Assembly (NCBI GenBank): GCA_050951405.1
Contig: JBMNIZ010000016.1
Span: forward strand, 142,985 to 206,984
From: JBMNIZ01 sp050951405
Lineage (GTDB): Bacteria > Bacillota > DULZ01
Direction: 5' to 3'
DNA length: 64,000 bases
The notes under the pieces are model-generated. The model saw nothing but the letters and a program-made list of their open reading frames with translations. It was not told the DNA's origin and did not search any database. Made by a program: the position numbers and the translations under genes. Every line of letters starts with the position of its first letter. Positions within the stretch are counted from its first letter, which is position 1. Shown here piece by piece: positions 17,607 to 26,612 of the stretch.

Positions 17607-18470
17607 TCATGCCATATGAAGCGCAGAAAACTCGCCGGCATTGTAAGAACTTCTCACATAGGGAGAAGACGCTACATATAAGAAACCCATCTTCTCCCCT
17701 GCTCTGCGATATTTTTCAAAAACCCGTGGATGAACATATTCCACAACTTCCACGTGTTTTTTTGATGGTTGCAGATACTGCCCGATGGTCAAAATATCGC
17801 AATTGATGTGCCTTAAATCTTCCATGAGTGAGATAACTTCCTCTTCTCTTTCCCCCAAACCAACCATAATTCCTGATTTAGTATAAATACCGGGAGATAA
17901 ATCCTTGGCCTTTTCCAGCACAGACAGACTTCGAAGATATTCCGACTGAGGGCGAACCAGAGGATAAAGGCGTGAAACAGTCTCCAGGTTATGATTGAAT
18001 ATGTCCGGCTCGGCCTGAATAACGGTCTTAAGAGCATTAATCTCCCCATTAAAATCTGGTACCAGAACTTCAATAACAGCTCCAGGCAAATACTGCCTAA
18101 TCGCCCTGATTGTAGCGGCAAAATGTCCCGCGCCGCCGTCGGGCAGATCATCTCTGGTTACCGACGTGACAACCACATGCTTTAGATTCAGTTGAGCGGC
18201 AGCTTGGGCTACCCGCAAGGCTTCTCCCGGATCAACAGGAGACGGAGTATCTGAGCTCACTGCACAGAATCGGCAGTTCCTGGTGCATCTATCCCCCAAA
18301 ATCATAAAAGTGGCCGTCCTTCGGGCAAAGCATTCCCCCAAATTGGGACACAAAGCGCTCTGGCAGACCGTCTTCAAACCCAGCTTATCTAAAAGTTGTT
18401 TGGTAGCTACCACATTACCGGCCAAGGCCGGCAATTTCTTCTTCATCCAAGGCGGAAATATTTTCGACAT
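17607..18470 (-). CDS. lipA: Lipoyl synthase
   Basis: A radical-SAM enzyme that inserts two sulfur atoms into protein-bound octanoyl groups to make lipoyl cofactor. The auxiliary cluster motif is CQSALCPNLGEC, the radical-SAM motif CTRNCRFC, and the C-terminus has the required RSSY (YVRSSYNAGE). ATG at 18470 follows GGGGAG; the frame is open 10 codons further but without a better site. The gene follows lpdA by about 30 bases, so both supply lipoylated complexes. No octanoyl transferase is nearby. Confidence 0.95.
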   Translation of the reverse strand: MSKIFPPWMKKKLPALAGNVVATKQLLDKLGLKTVCQSALCPNLGECFARRTATFMILGDRCTRNCRFCAVSSDTPSPVDPGEALRVAQAAAQLNLKHVVVTSVTRDDLPDGGAGHFAATIRAIRQYLPGAVIEVLVPDFNGEINALKTVIQAEPDIFNHNLETVSRLYPLVRPQSEYLRSLSVLEKAKDLSPGIYTKSGIMVGLGEREEEVISLMEDLRHINCDILTIGQYLQPSKKHVEVVEYVHPRVFEKYRRAGEKMGFLYVASSPYVRSSYNAGEFSALHMA

Positions 18471-18503
18471 TGCTTCACTCCCCATTGCGGCCGGGATCAC
18501 ATT

Positions 18504-19883
18504 TTAGGCATGAATGCTCAATCCATGCACATTTTCCGCTGCCTCCATCATGCTTTCAGCCAATGTGGGATGAGCATGAATTGTTCTAGCAATGTCTCCG
18601 GCAGTAGCTCCCAGTTCCATTGCTAAAGCCGCTTCGGCAATCAGGTCTGTGGCATGAGGGCCGAGAATGTGTACGCCTAATACTTGATCCGTCTCTGCAT
18701 CGACAATGATTTTAACAACGCCATCCGTCTCCTCGATGCACCGGGCTTTACCCAGGGCGGCAAAAGGGAATTTACCTGCTTTAGTTTTTCGCCCTTGCTG
18801 TTCTGCCTCTTGAGTGGTCAGGCCAACGCTGCCCACTTCAGGCATGGTAAAGATACAGTTTGGCACAACCCGATAGTCCATCTTTCTTTCACGACCCATA
18901 ATGTTATCAACAGCAACCAAACCCTGAGCAGAAGCCACATGGGCCAACTGGATTTTGTTAGTCACATCTCCTATCGCATAAATACCTGGTATATTTGTTC
19001 TTAAATAATCATCAACCAGAATTTCCCCTTTTGGTCCTGTAGCTATTCCCACGTTCTCCAATCCCAACCCTTTGGTGTTAAAGGTCCGACCTATGGAAAT
19101 CAAAGCTTTCTGCGCTTTGATCTCTTCTCCGCTCTCCAAAGTAGCCACGATTCCTCCATTATCTGTGGATACGGACTTGATCATGGTCTTAGTTTTGGTC
19201 TGAATCCCTTTTTTCTTCAAGATAGACTGCAGGCGACGAGAAATTTCCTGGTCCACCATGGGCAGAATTGTGGCCAAAGCTTCCACAACGGTAACCTTGG
19301 TACCCATTTCATGAAAAATAGTGGCAAACTCACATCCAATGACACCTCCCCCAATGACTAACAAGCTTTCAGGGATTTCTTTTAATTCCAGTGCCTCGTT
19401 ACTTGTTATTACAGTAGTGCCATTATAGCCCAGGGAAGAAATGAGGGCCGGTTCTGAACCAGTGGCAATAATAATATTGGAGCCCGAGATCTGATCCACG
19501 TTGCCCTCAGAATCGGTTACTTCTACCACACCCGACTGGATTATTTTTCCTGTTCCGGAAATTTTCTGGACTTTATGCCGTTTAAATAAAAACTCAATCC
19601 CTTGAACTAAGCCGGCTACGATTTCATTTTTTCGCTCCATTATTCTGGGAAAATCTATGGAAAATCCGTCAATGGTGATCCCGAACTTGCTTGCCTGTTT
19701 AATTTGACTCAACAGGGAGGCGCTGGCCACCAGTGCCTTGGTGGGAATACATCCTCTATTTAAGCAAGTACCTCCCAAATTATCTTTTTCCACCACACAT
19801 ACCTTAGCTCCCAGCTGAGCGGCTCGTATCGCCGCCACATACCCCCCGGGGCCTCCTCCGATGATGATTACATCGTATGACAA
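18504..19883 (-). CDS. lpdA: Dihydrolipoyl dehydrogenase
   Basis: The E3 flavoenzyme of 2-oxoacid dehydrogenases or the glycine cleavage system; it reoxidises dihydrolipoamide with NAD. It shows the FAD site (VIIIGGGPGGYVAAIRAAQLGA), redox disulfide GGTCLNRGCIP, NAD site GGGVIGCEFA and the C-terminal catalytic HAHPTLAESMMEA. Start TTG at 19883 follows AAGGAGTG by 6 bases and gives 459 residues; an upstream in-frame extension of 44 codons has no similarity to the family. Probably co-transcribed with lipA. Confidence 0.95.
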   Translation of the reverse strand: MSYDVIIIGGGPGGYVAAIRAAQLGAKVCVVEKDNLGGTCLNRGCIPTKALVASASLLSQIKQASKFGITIDGFSIDFPRIMERKNEIVAGLVQGIEFLFKRHKVQKISGTGKIIQSGVVEVTDSEGNVDQISGSNIIIATGSEPALISSLGYNGTTVITSNEALELKEIPESLLVIGGGVIGCEFATIFHEMGTKVTVVEALATILPMVDQEISRRLQSILKKKGIQTKTKTMIKSVSTDNGGIVATLESGEEIKAQKALISIGRTFNTKGLGLENVGIATGPKGEILVDDYLRTNIPGIYAIGDVTNKIQLAHVASAQGLVAVDNIMGRERKMDYRVVPNCIFTMPEVGSVGLTTQEAEQQGRKTKAGKFPFAALGKARCIEETDGVVKIIVDAETDQVLGVHILGPHATDLIAEAALAMELGATAGDIARTIHAHPTLAESMMEAAENVHGLSIHA

Positions 19884-20155
19884 AACCAACACTCCTTCTT
19901 TTGATAATCGTTTTCCAAACTTACTCAAAATTATAACATTCAAGGGAAACAAGTTCAATGGAAGCTGGAAACCCTTTCTGAAGCAGCTTCTTTTCTCCTG
20001 TTGTTCGACGCCCACATTGATTAACCCGGAACTTGGGAATGACCAGGATAAATAAATTGCTTCTATTTCTCAAACACATTCAAGACCATACAACATACTA
20101 TAAAATTGCAGCAAAACCTTTCTAACCAGAATTGATTCAAAGGGAGGAGACGGTT

Positions 20156-21292
20156 ATGTCCCGTTCAGGATCCATTCGAAAAGTTTTCCCGGGAGGAAAT
20201 ACTTCACAAGGTTTCTATTCTTTTTATGATCAAATTATCGATGCCAGCGCCTCCAAAGTATTCATTCTAAAAGGAGGACCCGGCGTAGGGAAATCCACTT
20301 TAATCACCAATGTGGCGGAAAAAATGCTCCAGAGAGGATACGACGTAGAATATCACTGCTGTTCCTCTGACAATCAATCCTACGATGGGTTGGTGATACC
20401 GGATTTACAGGTAGCCATTATTGACGGTACCTCCCCCCACATTTTTGATCCCAGGCACCCGGGAGCCGTTGACGAGATAGTCAATCTGGGTATCTTTTGG
20501 TCGGAAGAAAAGCTGGTAGAGGCGAAAAAGGAAATTATCCAGTTGACAAAGGAAGTGCGCCACCTCTTTATGCGCTGCTACGGTTGCCTGGCTCAGGCCA
20601 AATTGCTGAAAGATGAGATAAAAAGTTACTATGTGGTTTCAAGTAGTCTGGACTACCCGGCCTTGAGTAAGACGGCCCTTCAACTGATCAGGGAAATCTT
20701 AGATTTCGAACGCCCGTTAACTGCTCAAAAGACCAGGCATTTATTTGCCTCTGCCATCACACCCCAGGGGCCAACCCATCACCTTCCCACATTGTTCGAC
20801 TCTTTAGAAAAGCGTTACATTATCACCGGCCCTATGGGAACCGGAAAAGGAACTATAGTAAATAAAATATATACAGCCGCCGTCAACCTGGGGTACCGGA
20901 TCGAAGCTTTCCATTGCGCTCTGGAACCTGATAAAATTGAACATCTGATCTTTCCGGAAATCAGTGTGGGAATTATTACCAGTTCCACTCCCCATACCTA
21001 CCAGCCCCAGCCTGATGACCGGGTAATCAATACTGGTAAACTCCTGAACTGGATTTCCCTGGAAAAATACGAGAGTGATCTGGCAGAAGCCAGCCGGAGA
21101 TTCGATTCAACCTTGCAAAGAGGTATCGAATTTCTATCCCGGACAAAAGCCCGCCGCGATGAATTAGAAAGATATTACAGCCTTAATATGGATTTTGAAG
21201 CTCTTAACAGTTTCCGGGATAAATTGGTTGAACGAATAGAAATCCTGGCAGAAAAGAAAAGGCGGACATCCTCAACCCCATCTGGTTCTTAG
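20156..21292 (+). CDS. Tandem P-loop ATPase (PRK06851-like)
   Basis: 378 residues with two homologous halves, each with a P-loop: GGPGVGKST at 40-48 and GPMGTGKGT at 225-233. Each P-loop is followed by a similar strand-loop block (EYHCCSSDNQSYDGLVIPDL... and EAFHCALEPDKIEHLIFPEI...), ending in TSPH or STPH. This fits the conserved but uncharacterised PRK06851 family of spore formers. ATG at 20156 follows GGGAGGAG by 7 bases. The gene stands alone on the plus strand between lpdA and an aminotransferase, so context gives no pathway. Confidence 0.75.
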   Translation: MSRSGSIRKVFPGGNTSQGFYSFYDQIIDASASKVFILKGGPGVGKSTLITNVAEKMLQRGYDVEYHCCSSDNQSYDGLVIPDLQVAIIDGTSPHIFDPRHPGAVDEIVNLGIFWSEEKLVEAKKEIIQLTKEVRHLFMRCYGCLAQAKLLKDEIKSYYVVSSSLDYPALSKTALQLIREILDFERPLTAQKTRHLFASAITPQGPTHHLPTLFDSLEKRYIITGPMGTGKGTIVNKIYTAAVNLGYRIEAFHCALEPDKIEHLIFPEISVGIITSSTPHTYQPQPDDRVINTGKLLNWISLEKYESDLAEASRRFDSTLQRGIEFLSRTKARRDELERYYSLNMDFEALNSFRDKLVERIEILAEKKRRTSSTPSGS

Positions 21293-21312
21293 GATATCCA
21301 CCGCATACAGCT

Positions 21313-22704
21313 TTATTTCTTCAGCAAGGAACCGATGATGGTGCGCCCACCAGCCAGAGCCAGCCCCCAAAAACTTCGATGTGCCTCAAAAATTTGGGTC
21401 AGAGCATGGATAACGGCATCAATCTGGTCTTTAGTAACGATTAATGGCGGTTCGAGACGAATCACATTGGGATTATTCAAAGTATAGGCAGTAATAATAC
21501 GATATTTATTCTGCAGTTCCCCTGCTACCAAAGCACCCAGGTATTCTTCTGACAACTTGTTTGCCATGCCGCCTGTTAATTTATTTGCCAGGCCTGCCGG
21601 TTTTTCAAATTCTATGCCTATCATCAGCCCTTTGCCTCGCACATCCTTAATTAAGGGGTATTTCTGCTTCAATTCAAGCAATCTGCGAAGCAAATAATCT
21701 CCCATTTCACTGGCCTGGCTGCTCAAATCCTTTTCTACCAAAAGGTTAATCGCGGCAATAGCCGCTGCCGCGGCCCAGCTGTTACCTCCAAAGGTGGATG
21801 TATGCAAAAGGGCCTTGTCCATACCTCCGTAAGCCTGGTCCCAAACTCTCTCCTTGGCCACATAGGCGCCAATGGGCATGACGCTGCCGCCTAGCGACTT
21901 GGCGAGGCAAATAATATCAGGCACCACGTCCTCATGCTGGCAGGCAAACATGCTCCCTGTCCGGCCGAAACCAGTCTGAATCTCATCAACAATAAGCAAG
22001 ACCTCATATCGATCACAAAGAGCCCGGGCTCCTTTCAGATAGCCCTCGGGAGGAACAATGATTCCTCCCTCTCCCTGGATGGGCTCCACAATGAAAGCAG
22101 CCACATCTTTTTTAAAAATTATTTTTTCCAACGATTCCAAGTCACCGTAAGGAATCCCGTAACAGTCCGGCACAAGAGGGTGAAAGTACTTTTGGTACTT
22201 TTCTCTGCCGGTGACCGACAAAGCCCCCATGGTCTTCCCATGGAAAGATCCATGGCAATAGACGATTTTGCTCTTTTTGCTTGCAGCTCTGGCTAGCTTC
22301 AAGGCTCCTTCCACAGCTTCGGCGCCGCTGTTACAGAAAAAACAACGGTTCAGGTCTCCGGGCAGAATTAGGGCCAAATTGTAAGCAAGGGCACTGGCTA
22401 AAGTCCCTAGCGCAGCTTGTAAGATATTAGGCAGATCCCGGACTTTTTCGATGGCTTCGATTACATCGGGAGGATTGTGGCCCAAATTAACCGCACCATA
22501 GCCTCCCAAGAAATCCAGATACACATTGCCATCACTATCCCATACTTCAATTCCTTTTGCTTTGACAAATTGCTTGTCAAAGTTTAAAAGGCCCAGCATC
22601 CCGGCCAAGCCGGGATTAATAAAGGATTTATAATAATCTCGGACCTGATTCCTATTGAGACCTAGCGCCTCTTCAATCCCCAACAACTGGTATTTTGTTT
22701 TCAA
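21313..22704 (-). CDS. Class III PLP aminotransferase (putrescine/ornithine type)
   Basis: 463-residue class III aminotransferase. The PLP region includes NSGAEAVEGALKLAR, SFHGKTMGALS, the Asp in VDEIQTGFGRTG and the Schiff-base lysine in LAKSLGG. The N-terminal extension of about 40 residues is typical of PatA/YgjG-like putrescine aminotransferases; ornithine aminotransferase is the alternative. Start is a TTG behind GGAAGGAG. speE and speB, two polyamine genes, lie 1.3 kb away on the same strand beyond the tRNA cluster, consistent with a polyamine role. Confidence 0.82.
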   Translation of the reverse strand: MKTKYQLLGIEEALGLNRNQVRDYYKSFINPGLAGMLGLLNFDKQFVKAKGIEVWDSDGNVYLDFLGGYGAVNLGHNPPDVIEAIEKVRDLPNILQAALGTLASALAYNLALILPGDLNRCFFCNSGAEAVEGALKLARAASKKSKIVYCHGSFHGKTMGALSVTGREKYQKYFHPLVPDCYGIPYGDLESLEKIIFKKDVAAFIVEPIQGEGGIIVPPEGYLKGARALCDRYEVLLIVDEIQTGFGRTGSMFACQHEDVVPDIICLAKSLGGSVMPIGAYVAKERVWDQAYGGMDKALLHTSTFGGNSWAAAAAIAAINLLVEKDLSSQASEMGDYLLRRLLELKQKYPLIKDVRGKGLMIGIEFEKPAGLANKLTGGMANKLSEEYLGALVAGELQNKYRIITAYTLNNPNVIRLEPPLIVTKDQIDAVIHALTQIFEAHRSFWGLALAGGRTIIGSLLKK

Positions 22705-22913
22705 TCTCTCAAACTCCTTCCGATATGCTCATCAGCAAAAATATGCCACATTGCCCATAATACTATTCGTCCCTGCCAAACAAAATCCTCCACTTCATTT
22801 TTCTTTTCCCCCGGGGATAATAGAAGACTTTATGAAAAATCTTCCGCACATATCTTCCCACTAAATGCAGATAATACGATGGAAGTCAATATCACTCTGG
22901 AGGAGGCAGTGAG

Positions 22914-23123
22914 ATGACCATCGGAGAAAAAATGCATCAAACTCTGGCTGATTTGGAAAAAGCTAAAGTACAGTTAAAAGGCTTTTCAATGGATACCCAA
23001 GATCCCTTGGCCAAACAGCAATTTAGTGACCTGGCATCCCAATTGGACGGAATAGTCGAAAGTTTACGCGGCCGAATAAACTACGTTGAACAAGAAGAGC
23101 CTTCCTACAAGCAATTCAGTTAA
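22914..23123 (+). CDS. DUF1657 domain protein
   Basis: A 69-residue small acidic helical protein that matches DUF1657 end to end (MTIGEKMHQTLADLEKAKVQ, FSMDTQDPLAKQQF, RINYVEQEEPSYKQF). Function unknown; in spore formers such genes often accompany spoVA genes and are forespore products, but no spoVA is present here. Strong GGAGGAGG site upstream and a good terminator after the stop. Confidence 0.88.
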   Translation: MTIGEKMHQTLADLEKAKVQLKGFSMDTQDPLAKQQFSDLASQLDGIVESLRGRINYVEQEEPSYKQFS

Positions 23124-23143
23124 GCATGGAAAGAATAAAAGAT

Positions 23144-23187
23144 AACAGCTTCTATCAAAATTATGTTTGATAGAAGCTGTTTCTTTT
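23144..23187 (+). terminator. Terminator after the DUF1657 gene
   Basis: Perfect 17-bp stem (AACAGCTTCTATCAAAA with its complement) with a 5-base loop, followed by CTTTT. Confidence 0.85.
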
Positions 23188-23225
23188 ATAGCCTCAAAAC
23201 CTTCTGTTTCAAAACACAAACAATG

Positions 23226-23254
23226 AATAAAAGCCGGTTGATTTATCCGGCTTC
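23226..23254 (-). terminator. Terminator of the tRNA cluster
   Basis: AAGCCGG/CCGGCTT stem followed by TTATT on the minus strand, 100 bases after the last tRNA. Confidence 0.65.
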
Positions 23255-23354
23255 TAATTTTGTAAAGTATATTTTTTAGAACAATCCTGTTGCAAAAAAA
23301 GAAAAAAGAAATAATTTCAGAAATGTAAACTCCTGAAACCATTGGTAAGTCAGA

Positions 23355-23445
23355 TGGTGCCGGGAACCGGAATCGAACCGGTACGATCATATAAATGATC
23401 GCAGGATTTTAAGTCCTGTGCGTCTGCCAGTTCCGCCACCCCGGC
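23355..23445 (-). tRNA. tRNA-Leu (TAA)
   Basis: Class II tRNA with long variable arm and encoded CCA; anticodon loop CTTAAAA, anticodon TAA. Last of the six-tRNA cluster. Confidence 0.95.
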
Positions 23446-23456
23446 GTAAATATATT

Positions 23457-23531
23457 TGGAGGCGACGCCCGGATTCGAACCGGGGATAAAGGATTTGCAG
23501 TCCTCTGCCTTAGCCGCTTGGCCACGTCGCC
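23457..23531 (-). tRNA. tRNA-Cys (GCA)
   Basis: Complete cloverleaf; anticodon GCA, discriminator T as expected for Cys, encoded CCA. Confidence 0.95.
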
Positions 23532-23547
23532 TCTTCAAAAACTCTTA

Positions 23548-23622
23548 TGGAGCGGAAGACGGGATTTGAACCCGCGGCCCTCGCCTTGGCAAGGCGATGC
23601 TCTACCGCTGAGCTACTTCCGC
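23548..23622 (-). tRNA. tRNA-Gly (GCC)
   Basis: Complete cloverleaf, acceptor GCGGAAG with CTTCCGC, anticodon GCC in TGCCAAG, encoded CCA. Confidence 0.95.
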
Positions 23623-23631
23623 AAGAAAACC

Positions 23632-23707
<76 letters not shown>

Positions 23708-23754
23708 CCTTTTCACCATCAGTAAAAAATCAATATCACAGAATGATTTCGTAA

Positions 23755-23831
23755 TGGCGGAGCTGACGGGAATCGAACCCGCGATCTTCGGCGTGACAGG
23801 CCGACATGTTAGACCGCTACACTACAGCTCC
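23755..23831 (-). tRNA. tRNA-Asp (GTC)
   Basis: Complete cloverleaf, acceptor GGAGCTG with CAGCTCC, anticodon GTC, discriminator G and encoded CCA. Confidence 0.95.
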
Positions 23832-23837
23832 GCTTCC

Positions 23838-23913
23838 TGGTGGGCGATGATAGGCTTGAACTGCCGACTTCCTGCTTGTAAGGCAGGCGCTCTCTCGGCT
23901 GAGCTAATCGCCC
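23838..23913 (-). tRNA. tRNA-Val (TAC)
   Basis: Complete cloverleaf, anticodon TAC in CTTACAA, encoded CCA. First of the cluster in transcription order Val-Asp-Phe-Gly-Cys-Leu. Confidence 0.95.
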
Positions 23914-24044
23914 TCTGATGGCAAAAATAATTATACACAATCCATCTGCAAAAGTCAAAAAAAGTTTATGGTAAATGCTTTCCTTTCAAACATCATCGTC
24001 AGATAGCAGTAGAATTTACCACAGCCCTTAATTGGCATCAATGA

Positions 24045-24911
24045 TCATTCTTTTGAGCTAAAAGCCAAAAGGGCTTCCCTGACTAATTTAGCCGCCAAGA
24101 TAGCTGTTCGTTGGGAAGAATCCAAATGAGGCACTACCTCCACCAGATCCATGCCCACTACAGGCAGATGGGACAGCATACCAATGACCTGCAGAATTTC
24201 TTTCGAAGAGCAACCGCCCGGTTCCGGAGTGCCGGTCCCAGGTGCGTAAGCAGGATCAATCACATCAATATCCAGTGTCAAGTAAACGGGACGACCATCC
24301 CATTCCTTAACAATTTTTTTCAATGGTTGGCTGATCTCCTCGACGAACATTCGCGTATGTTTCCGACCAAAAGCATATTCTTCGGCAGTACCCGAACGAA
24401 TACCGAATTGATAGACGTTTTCAGGGCCTACCGCCTCAGCCACGCGCCTCATCACAGTAGCATGGGAAAGGGTCTCACCACAATAACTATCCCGTAAATC
24501 CGCATGGGCATCTAATTGAAAAACCGCTAATTTGGGATATTTGCGCATAAAGGCGCGCACCAAGGCCAAGGTAACCAGGTGTTCACCTCCCAAGGCCAAG
24601 GGAAACTTGCCATCGGCCAATAGTGTCTCGGTTACCTTCTCAATCCGCCGCAAGCTTTCTTCCACGTTTCCAAAAGGAAGAATCAGATCGCCACCATCAT
24701 AGTACTTGATTTCCTCCAAGGATCGCCGGCAGTAGAAACTGTATTCTTCCAAAGAATCAGATGCCTCCCGAATGGCCCGGGGGCCCCAACGAGAACCGGG
24801 ATGAAAGCTGGCCGTAAAATCCATTGGTATGCCAAAAAGAACAAAATGAGCACTTTCGTATTCCTGGGAACTACCGATAAAACCCCTTGACTTGCTCAGA
24901 TAACCGTCCAT
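24045..24911 (-). CDS. speB: Agmatinase
   Basis: An arginase-family Mn enzyme that hydrolyses agmatine to putrescine and urea. The metal ligands are present in GGEHLVT, QLDAHADLRD and TLDIDVIDPAYAPGTGTPEPGG. 288 residues is normal for SpeB. It follows speE with 12 bases between, a common pairing in Clostridia: SpeB makes putrescine, SpeE adds aminopropyl. Substrate is inferred from context; formally other ureohydrolases are possible. Confidence 0.92.
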   Translation of the reverse strand: MDGYLSKSRGFIGSSQEYESAHFVLFGIPMDFTASFHPGSRWGPRAIREASDSLEEYSFYCRRSLEEIKYYDGGDLILPFGNVEESLRRIEKVTETLLADGKFPLALGGEHLVTLALVRAFMRKYPKLAVFQLDAHADLRDSYCGETLSHATVMRRVAEAVGPENVYQFGIRSGTAEEYAFGRKHTRMFVEEISQPLKKIVKEWDGRPVYLTLDIDVIDPAYAPGTGTPEPGGCSSKEILQVIGMLSHLPVVGMDLVEVVPHLDSSQRTAILAAKLVREALLAFSSKE

Positions 24912-24923
24912 GGCTCCAGAAAC

Positions 24924-25757
24924 CTATCCTTTAATAATATCTTGCAGGAACTTCGGTAACACAAAGGACGCTTTATGTATTTCCGGAGTGTAGTATTTTG
25001 TTCCTAACTGGGGTATATCAGCAATATTCACCGCCTTGGGATCGTATTTTTTGCTCCCCAAGGTAAAGCACCAGAAACCGCCCGGATAAGTTGGCACACA
25101 CGCAGTATAAGGTTTGACGATGGGGAAAATGCTTCCGATGGCTTTGTACACTGAGCTGATCAAATCAGCATTAAAGAAAGGTGATTCCGTTTGAGCAACG
25201 AGAATTCCATCCTCAGTTAGGGCCTCATAGGCACTTTGGTAAAATTCTTTCGAAAAAAGTCCTACCGCCGGACCCACGGGATCAGTCGAATCTACCACGA
25301 TCAAATCATATTTGTTCTTACTCTCCCCTACATGTTTAATACCGTCATCGATAATTATTTCCACCCGTGGATCGTTAAAACCCGAGGAGATCTCCGGAAG
25401 GTATTTTTTGCTGGCTTCAATAACCCCCCTGTCAATCTCAACTATAGTTGCTTTTTCCACACTTTTATGTCTTAAAATCTCCCGGATACTTCCTCCGTCA
25501 CCGCCGCCAACCACCAGTACCTTCTTGGGATCTTTTAAAGAATTTAACGGTACATGAGTGATCATTTCATGGTAAACGAATTCGTCTTTTACTGTAGTCT
25601 GGATGACCCCGTCAAGGAGCAACGTTTTACCAAAAGCTACCGTATCGACCACCATAACTTCTTGATAAGCGGTTTTCTCTCGGTGTAAAATCGCTTTGGT
25701 CAAAAGGGAAATCGCTACTTCCGAAGTTTGTAATTCGGTGAACCATAAACCTTGCAT
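24924..25757 (-). CDS. speE: Polyamine aminopropyltransferase (spermidine synthase)
   Basis: Transfers aminopropyl from decarboxylated SAM to putrescine. The SAM-like binding motif VLVVGGGDGGSIREIL, the acidic DSTDPVGPA motif with the catalytic Asp, and the N-terminal LLLDGVIQTTVKDEFVYHEM are all family hallmarks. 277 residues, typical of the short soluble type. A promoter with a perfect TATAAT lies upstream. No SAM decarboxylase gene is in the window. Confidence 0.95.
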   Translation of the reverse strand: MQGLWFTELQTSEVAISLLTKAILHREKTAYQEVMVVDTVAFGKTLLLDGVIQTTVKDEFVYHEMITHVPLNSLKDPKKVLVVGGGDGGSIREILRHKSVEKATIVEIDRGVIEASKKYLPEISSGFNDPRVEIIIDDGIKHVGESKNKYDLIVVDSTDPVGPAVGLFSKEFYQSAYEALTEDGILVAQTESPFFNADLISSVYKAIGSIFPIVKPYTACVPTYPGGFWCFTLGSKKYDPKAVNIADIPQLGTKYYTPEIHKASFVLPKFLQDIIKG

Positions 25758-25802
25758 AAAACATTCTTCCCCCTTTTATAATTTGCTTGTCACTAAAACC
25801 AT

Positions 25803-25831
25803 ATTATAGCCTTTGTCCAACTGTTGAGCAA
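25803..25831 (-). promoter_or_regulatory. Sigma-A-type promoter of speE-speB
   Basis: TTGCTC and TATAAT with a 17-base spacer, about 45 bases before the speE start. Confidence 0.5.
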
Positions 25832-25910
25832 GTTATCCAAGCCTCTTTCCTCCAGGCCTTCACCACTCTTGTCTTGATAAAGGCCCCAGGCGAAAGCCTG
25901 CCGAGAATAA

Positions 25911-25948
25911 AGTTAAACCCTCAAACATGCGGCGTTTGAGGGTTTTTG
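25911..25948 (-). terminator. Terminator after trpP
   Basis: 11-bp stem AAACCCTCAAAC/GTTTGAGGGTT around a 7-base loop. A T-run follows on the plus strand, a weaker one on the minus strand; it lies between trpP and the upstream region of speE. Confidence 0.6.
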
Positions 25949-25953
25949 GATTG

Positions 25954-26478
25954 CTAAGAAGCTTTGGACGTAGCTTTTTCCACCGTTGACTTGCTGAAAA
26001 GGACCAGCGGATACAAGATGACCATGGCGATTGTGTTCAATACCGCCGCCGGCAACACCACGGTCACGTACAACGCGGTAAAAGGAGCCGGCAGACCAAC
26101 AATAAAGAGGGCTGATAAAAGAAATACTGCACCGCTAATCAAAGTGCCGATGGCGCCTACCACTGCGCAAGTAACATAGTTGCTCACGCGCCCCTGGACT
26201 AACTTGATCACTGCCAGCACTGCCAAACAAGACACAAACTTGTCGATAATATTGGGCAGCTGCCCGCCAGGGAAGGTGGTTGTCAATGCTGCCAAGAGTC
26301 CCGCCAATATACCGGCCACTATGGTGGGTTGCAACTTAGGTTTTAAAAGGATCACAATAAAAAGCATGCTCAGCAGCAAATCCGGTTTCATACCCCCTCC
26401 ATAACCGGGGGTTATCAAATGCAACAAAGTTCCAATCGCCAACAATAAAGCTACTTGAAGGGTCTCTCTCAAACTCAT
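25954..26478 (-). CDS. trpP: Tryptophan transporter TrpP
   Basis: 174-residue membrane protein with about five hydrophobic segments. The stretch GMKPDLLLSMLFIVILL followed by LTTTFPGGQLPNIIDKF is the TrpP family signature; in B. subtilis TrpP imports tryptophan and its translation is blocked by TRAP. The ATG at 26478 is embedded in a run of GAG triplets with 5-nt spacing (see 26464-26536), which suggests the same control. The IS30 element upstream does not disrupt the promoter at 26558-26586. Confidence 0.85.
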   Translation of the reverse strand: MSLRETLQVALLLAIGTLLHLITPGYGGGMKPDLLLSMLFIVILLKPKLQPTIVAGILAGLLAALTTTFPGGQLPNIIDKFVSCLAVLAVIKLVQGRVSNYVTCAVVGAIGTLISGAVFLLSALFIVGLPAPFTALYVTVVLPAAVLNTIAMVILYPLVLFSKSTVEKATSKAS

Positions 26479-26536
26479 CTCATCTCACCTCATAATCATA
26501 AATTTGACTTGCTCAGCTCGGCTCAACTCTACCCTC
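26464..26536 (-). promoter_or_regulatory. Probable TRAP (MtrB) binding site over the trpP start
   Basis: On the minus strand GAG triplets fall at + positions 26527, 26522, 26517 and 26512 (exact 5-nt period), then after a gap at 26489, 26484, 26479 and 26474 (again 5-nt period), with further GAG at 26534, 26468 and 26464. TRAP, an 11-mer, binds GAG/UAG repeats spaced by 2-3 bases. The second block covers the ribosome binding site (GAGGTGAG) and the ATG, so binding would block translation. Confidence 0.72.
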
Positions 26537-26557
26537 CTTTTCTTATCATTGTCTTTC

Positions 26558-26586
26558 ATTATACTGTTTTCTTTTGTTCTTCGCAA
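26558..26586 (-). promoter_or_regulatory. Promoter of trpP
   Basis: TTGCGA and TATAAT with a 17-base spacer, leaving a leader of about 70 bases that contains the GAG triplets. Lies between the IS30 element and the gene. Confidence 0.55.
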
Positions 26587-26596
26587 CTTTTTTTTG

Positions 26597-26612
26597 CCGC
26601 CTGTTCATTCTA
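26597..26612. repeat. 16-bp direct repeat, left of IS30
   Basis: CCGCCTGTTCATTCTA, repeated at 27826-27841; apparent target duplication. Confidence 0.8.

Noticed and set aside
25954..26478. Riboflavin or other ECF-type S component for the trpP gene
   Set aside because: The GMKPD and LTTTFPGGQ blocks and leader type fit TrpP better.
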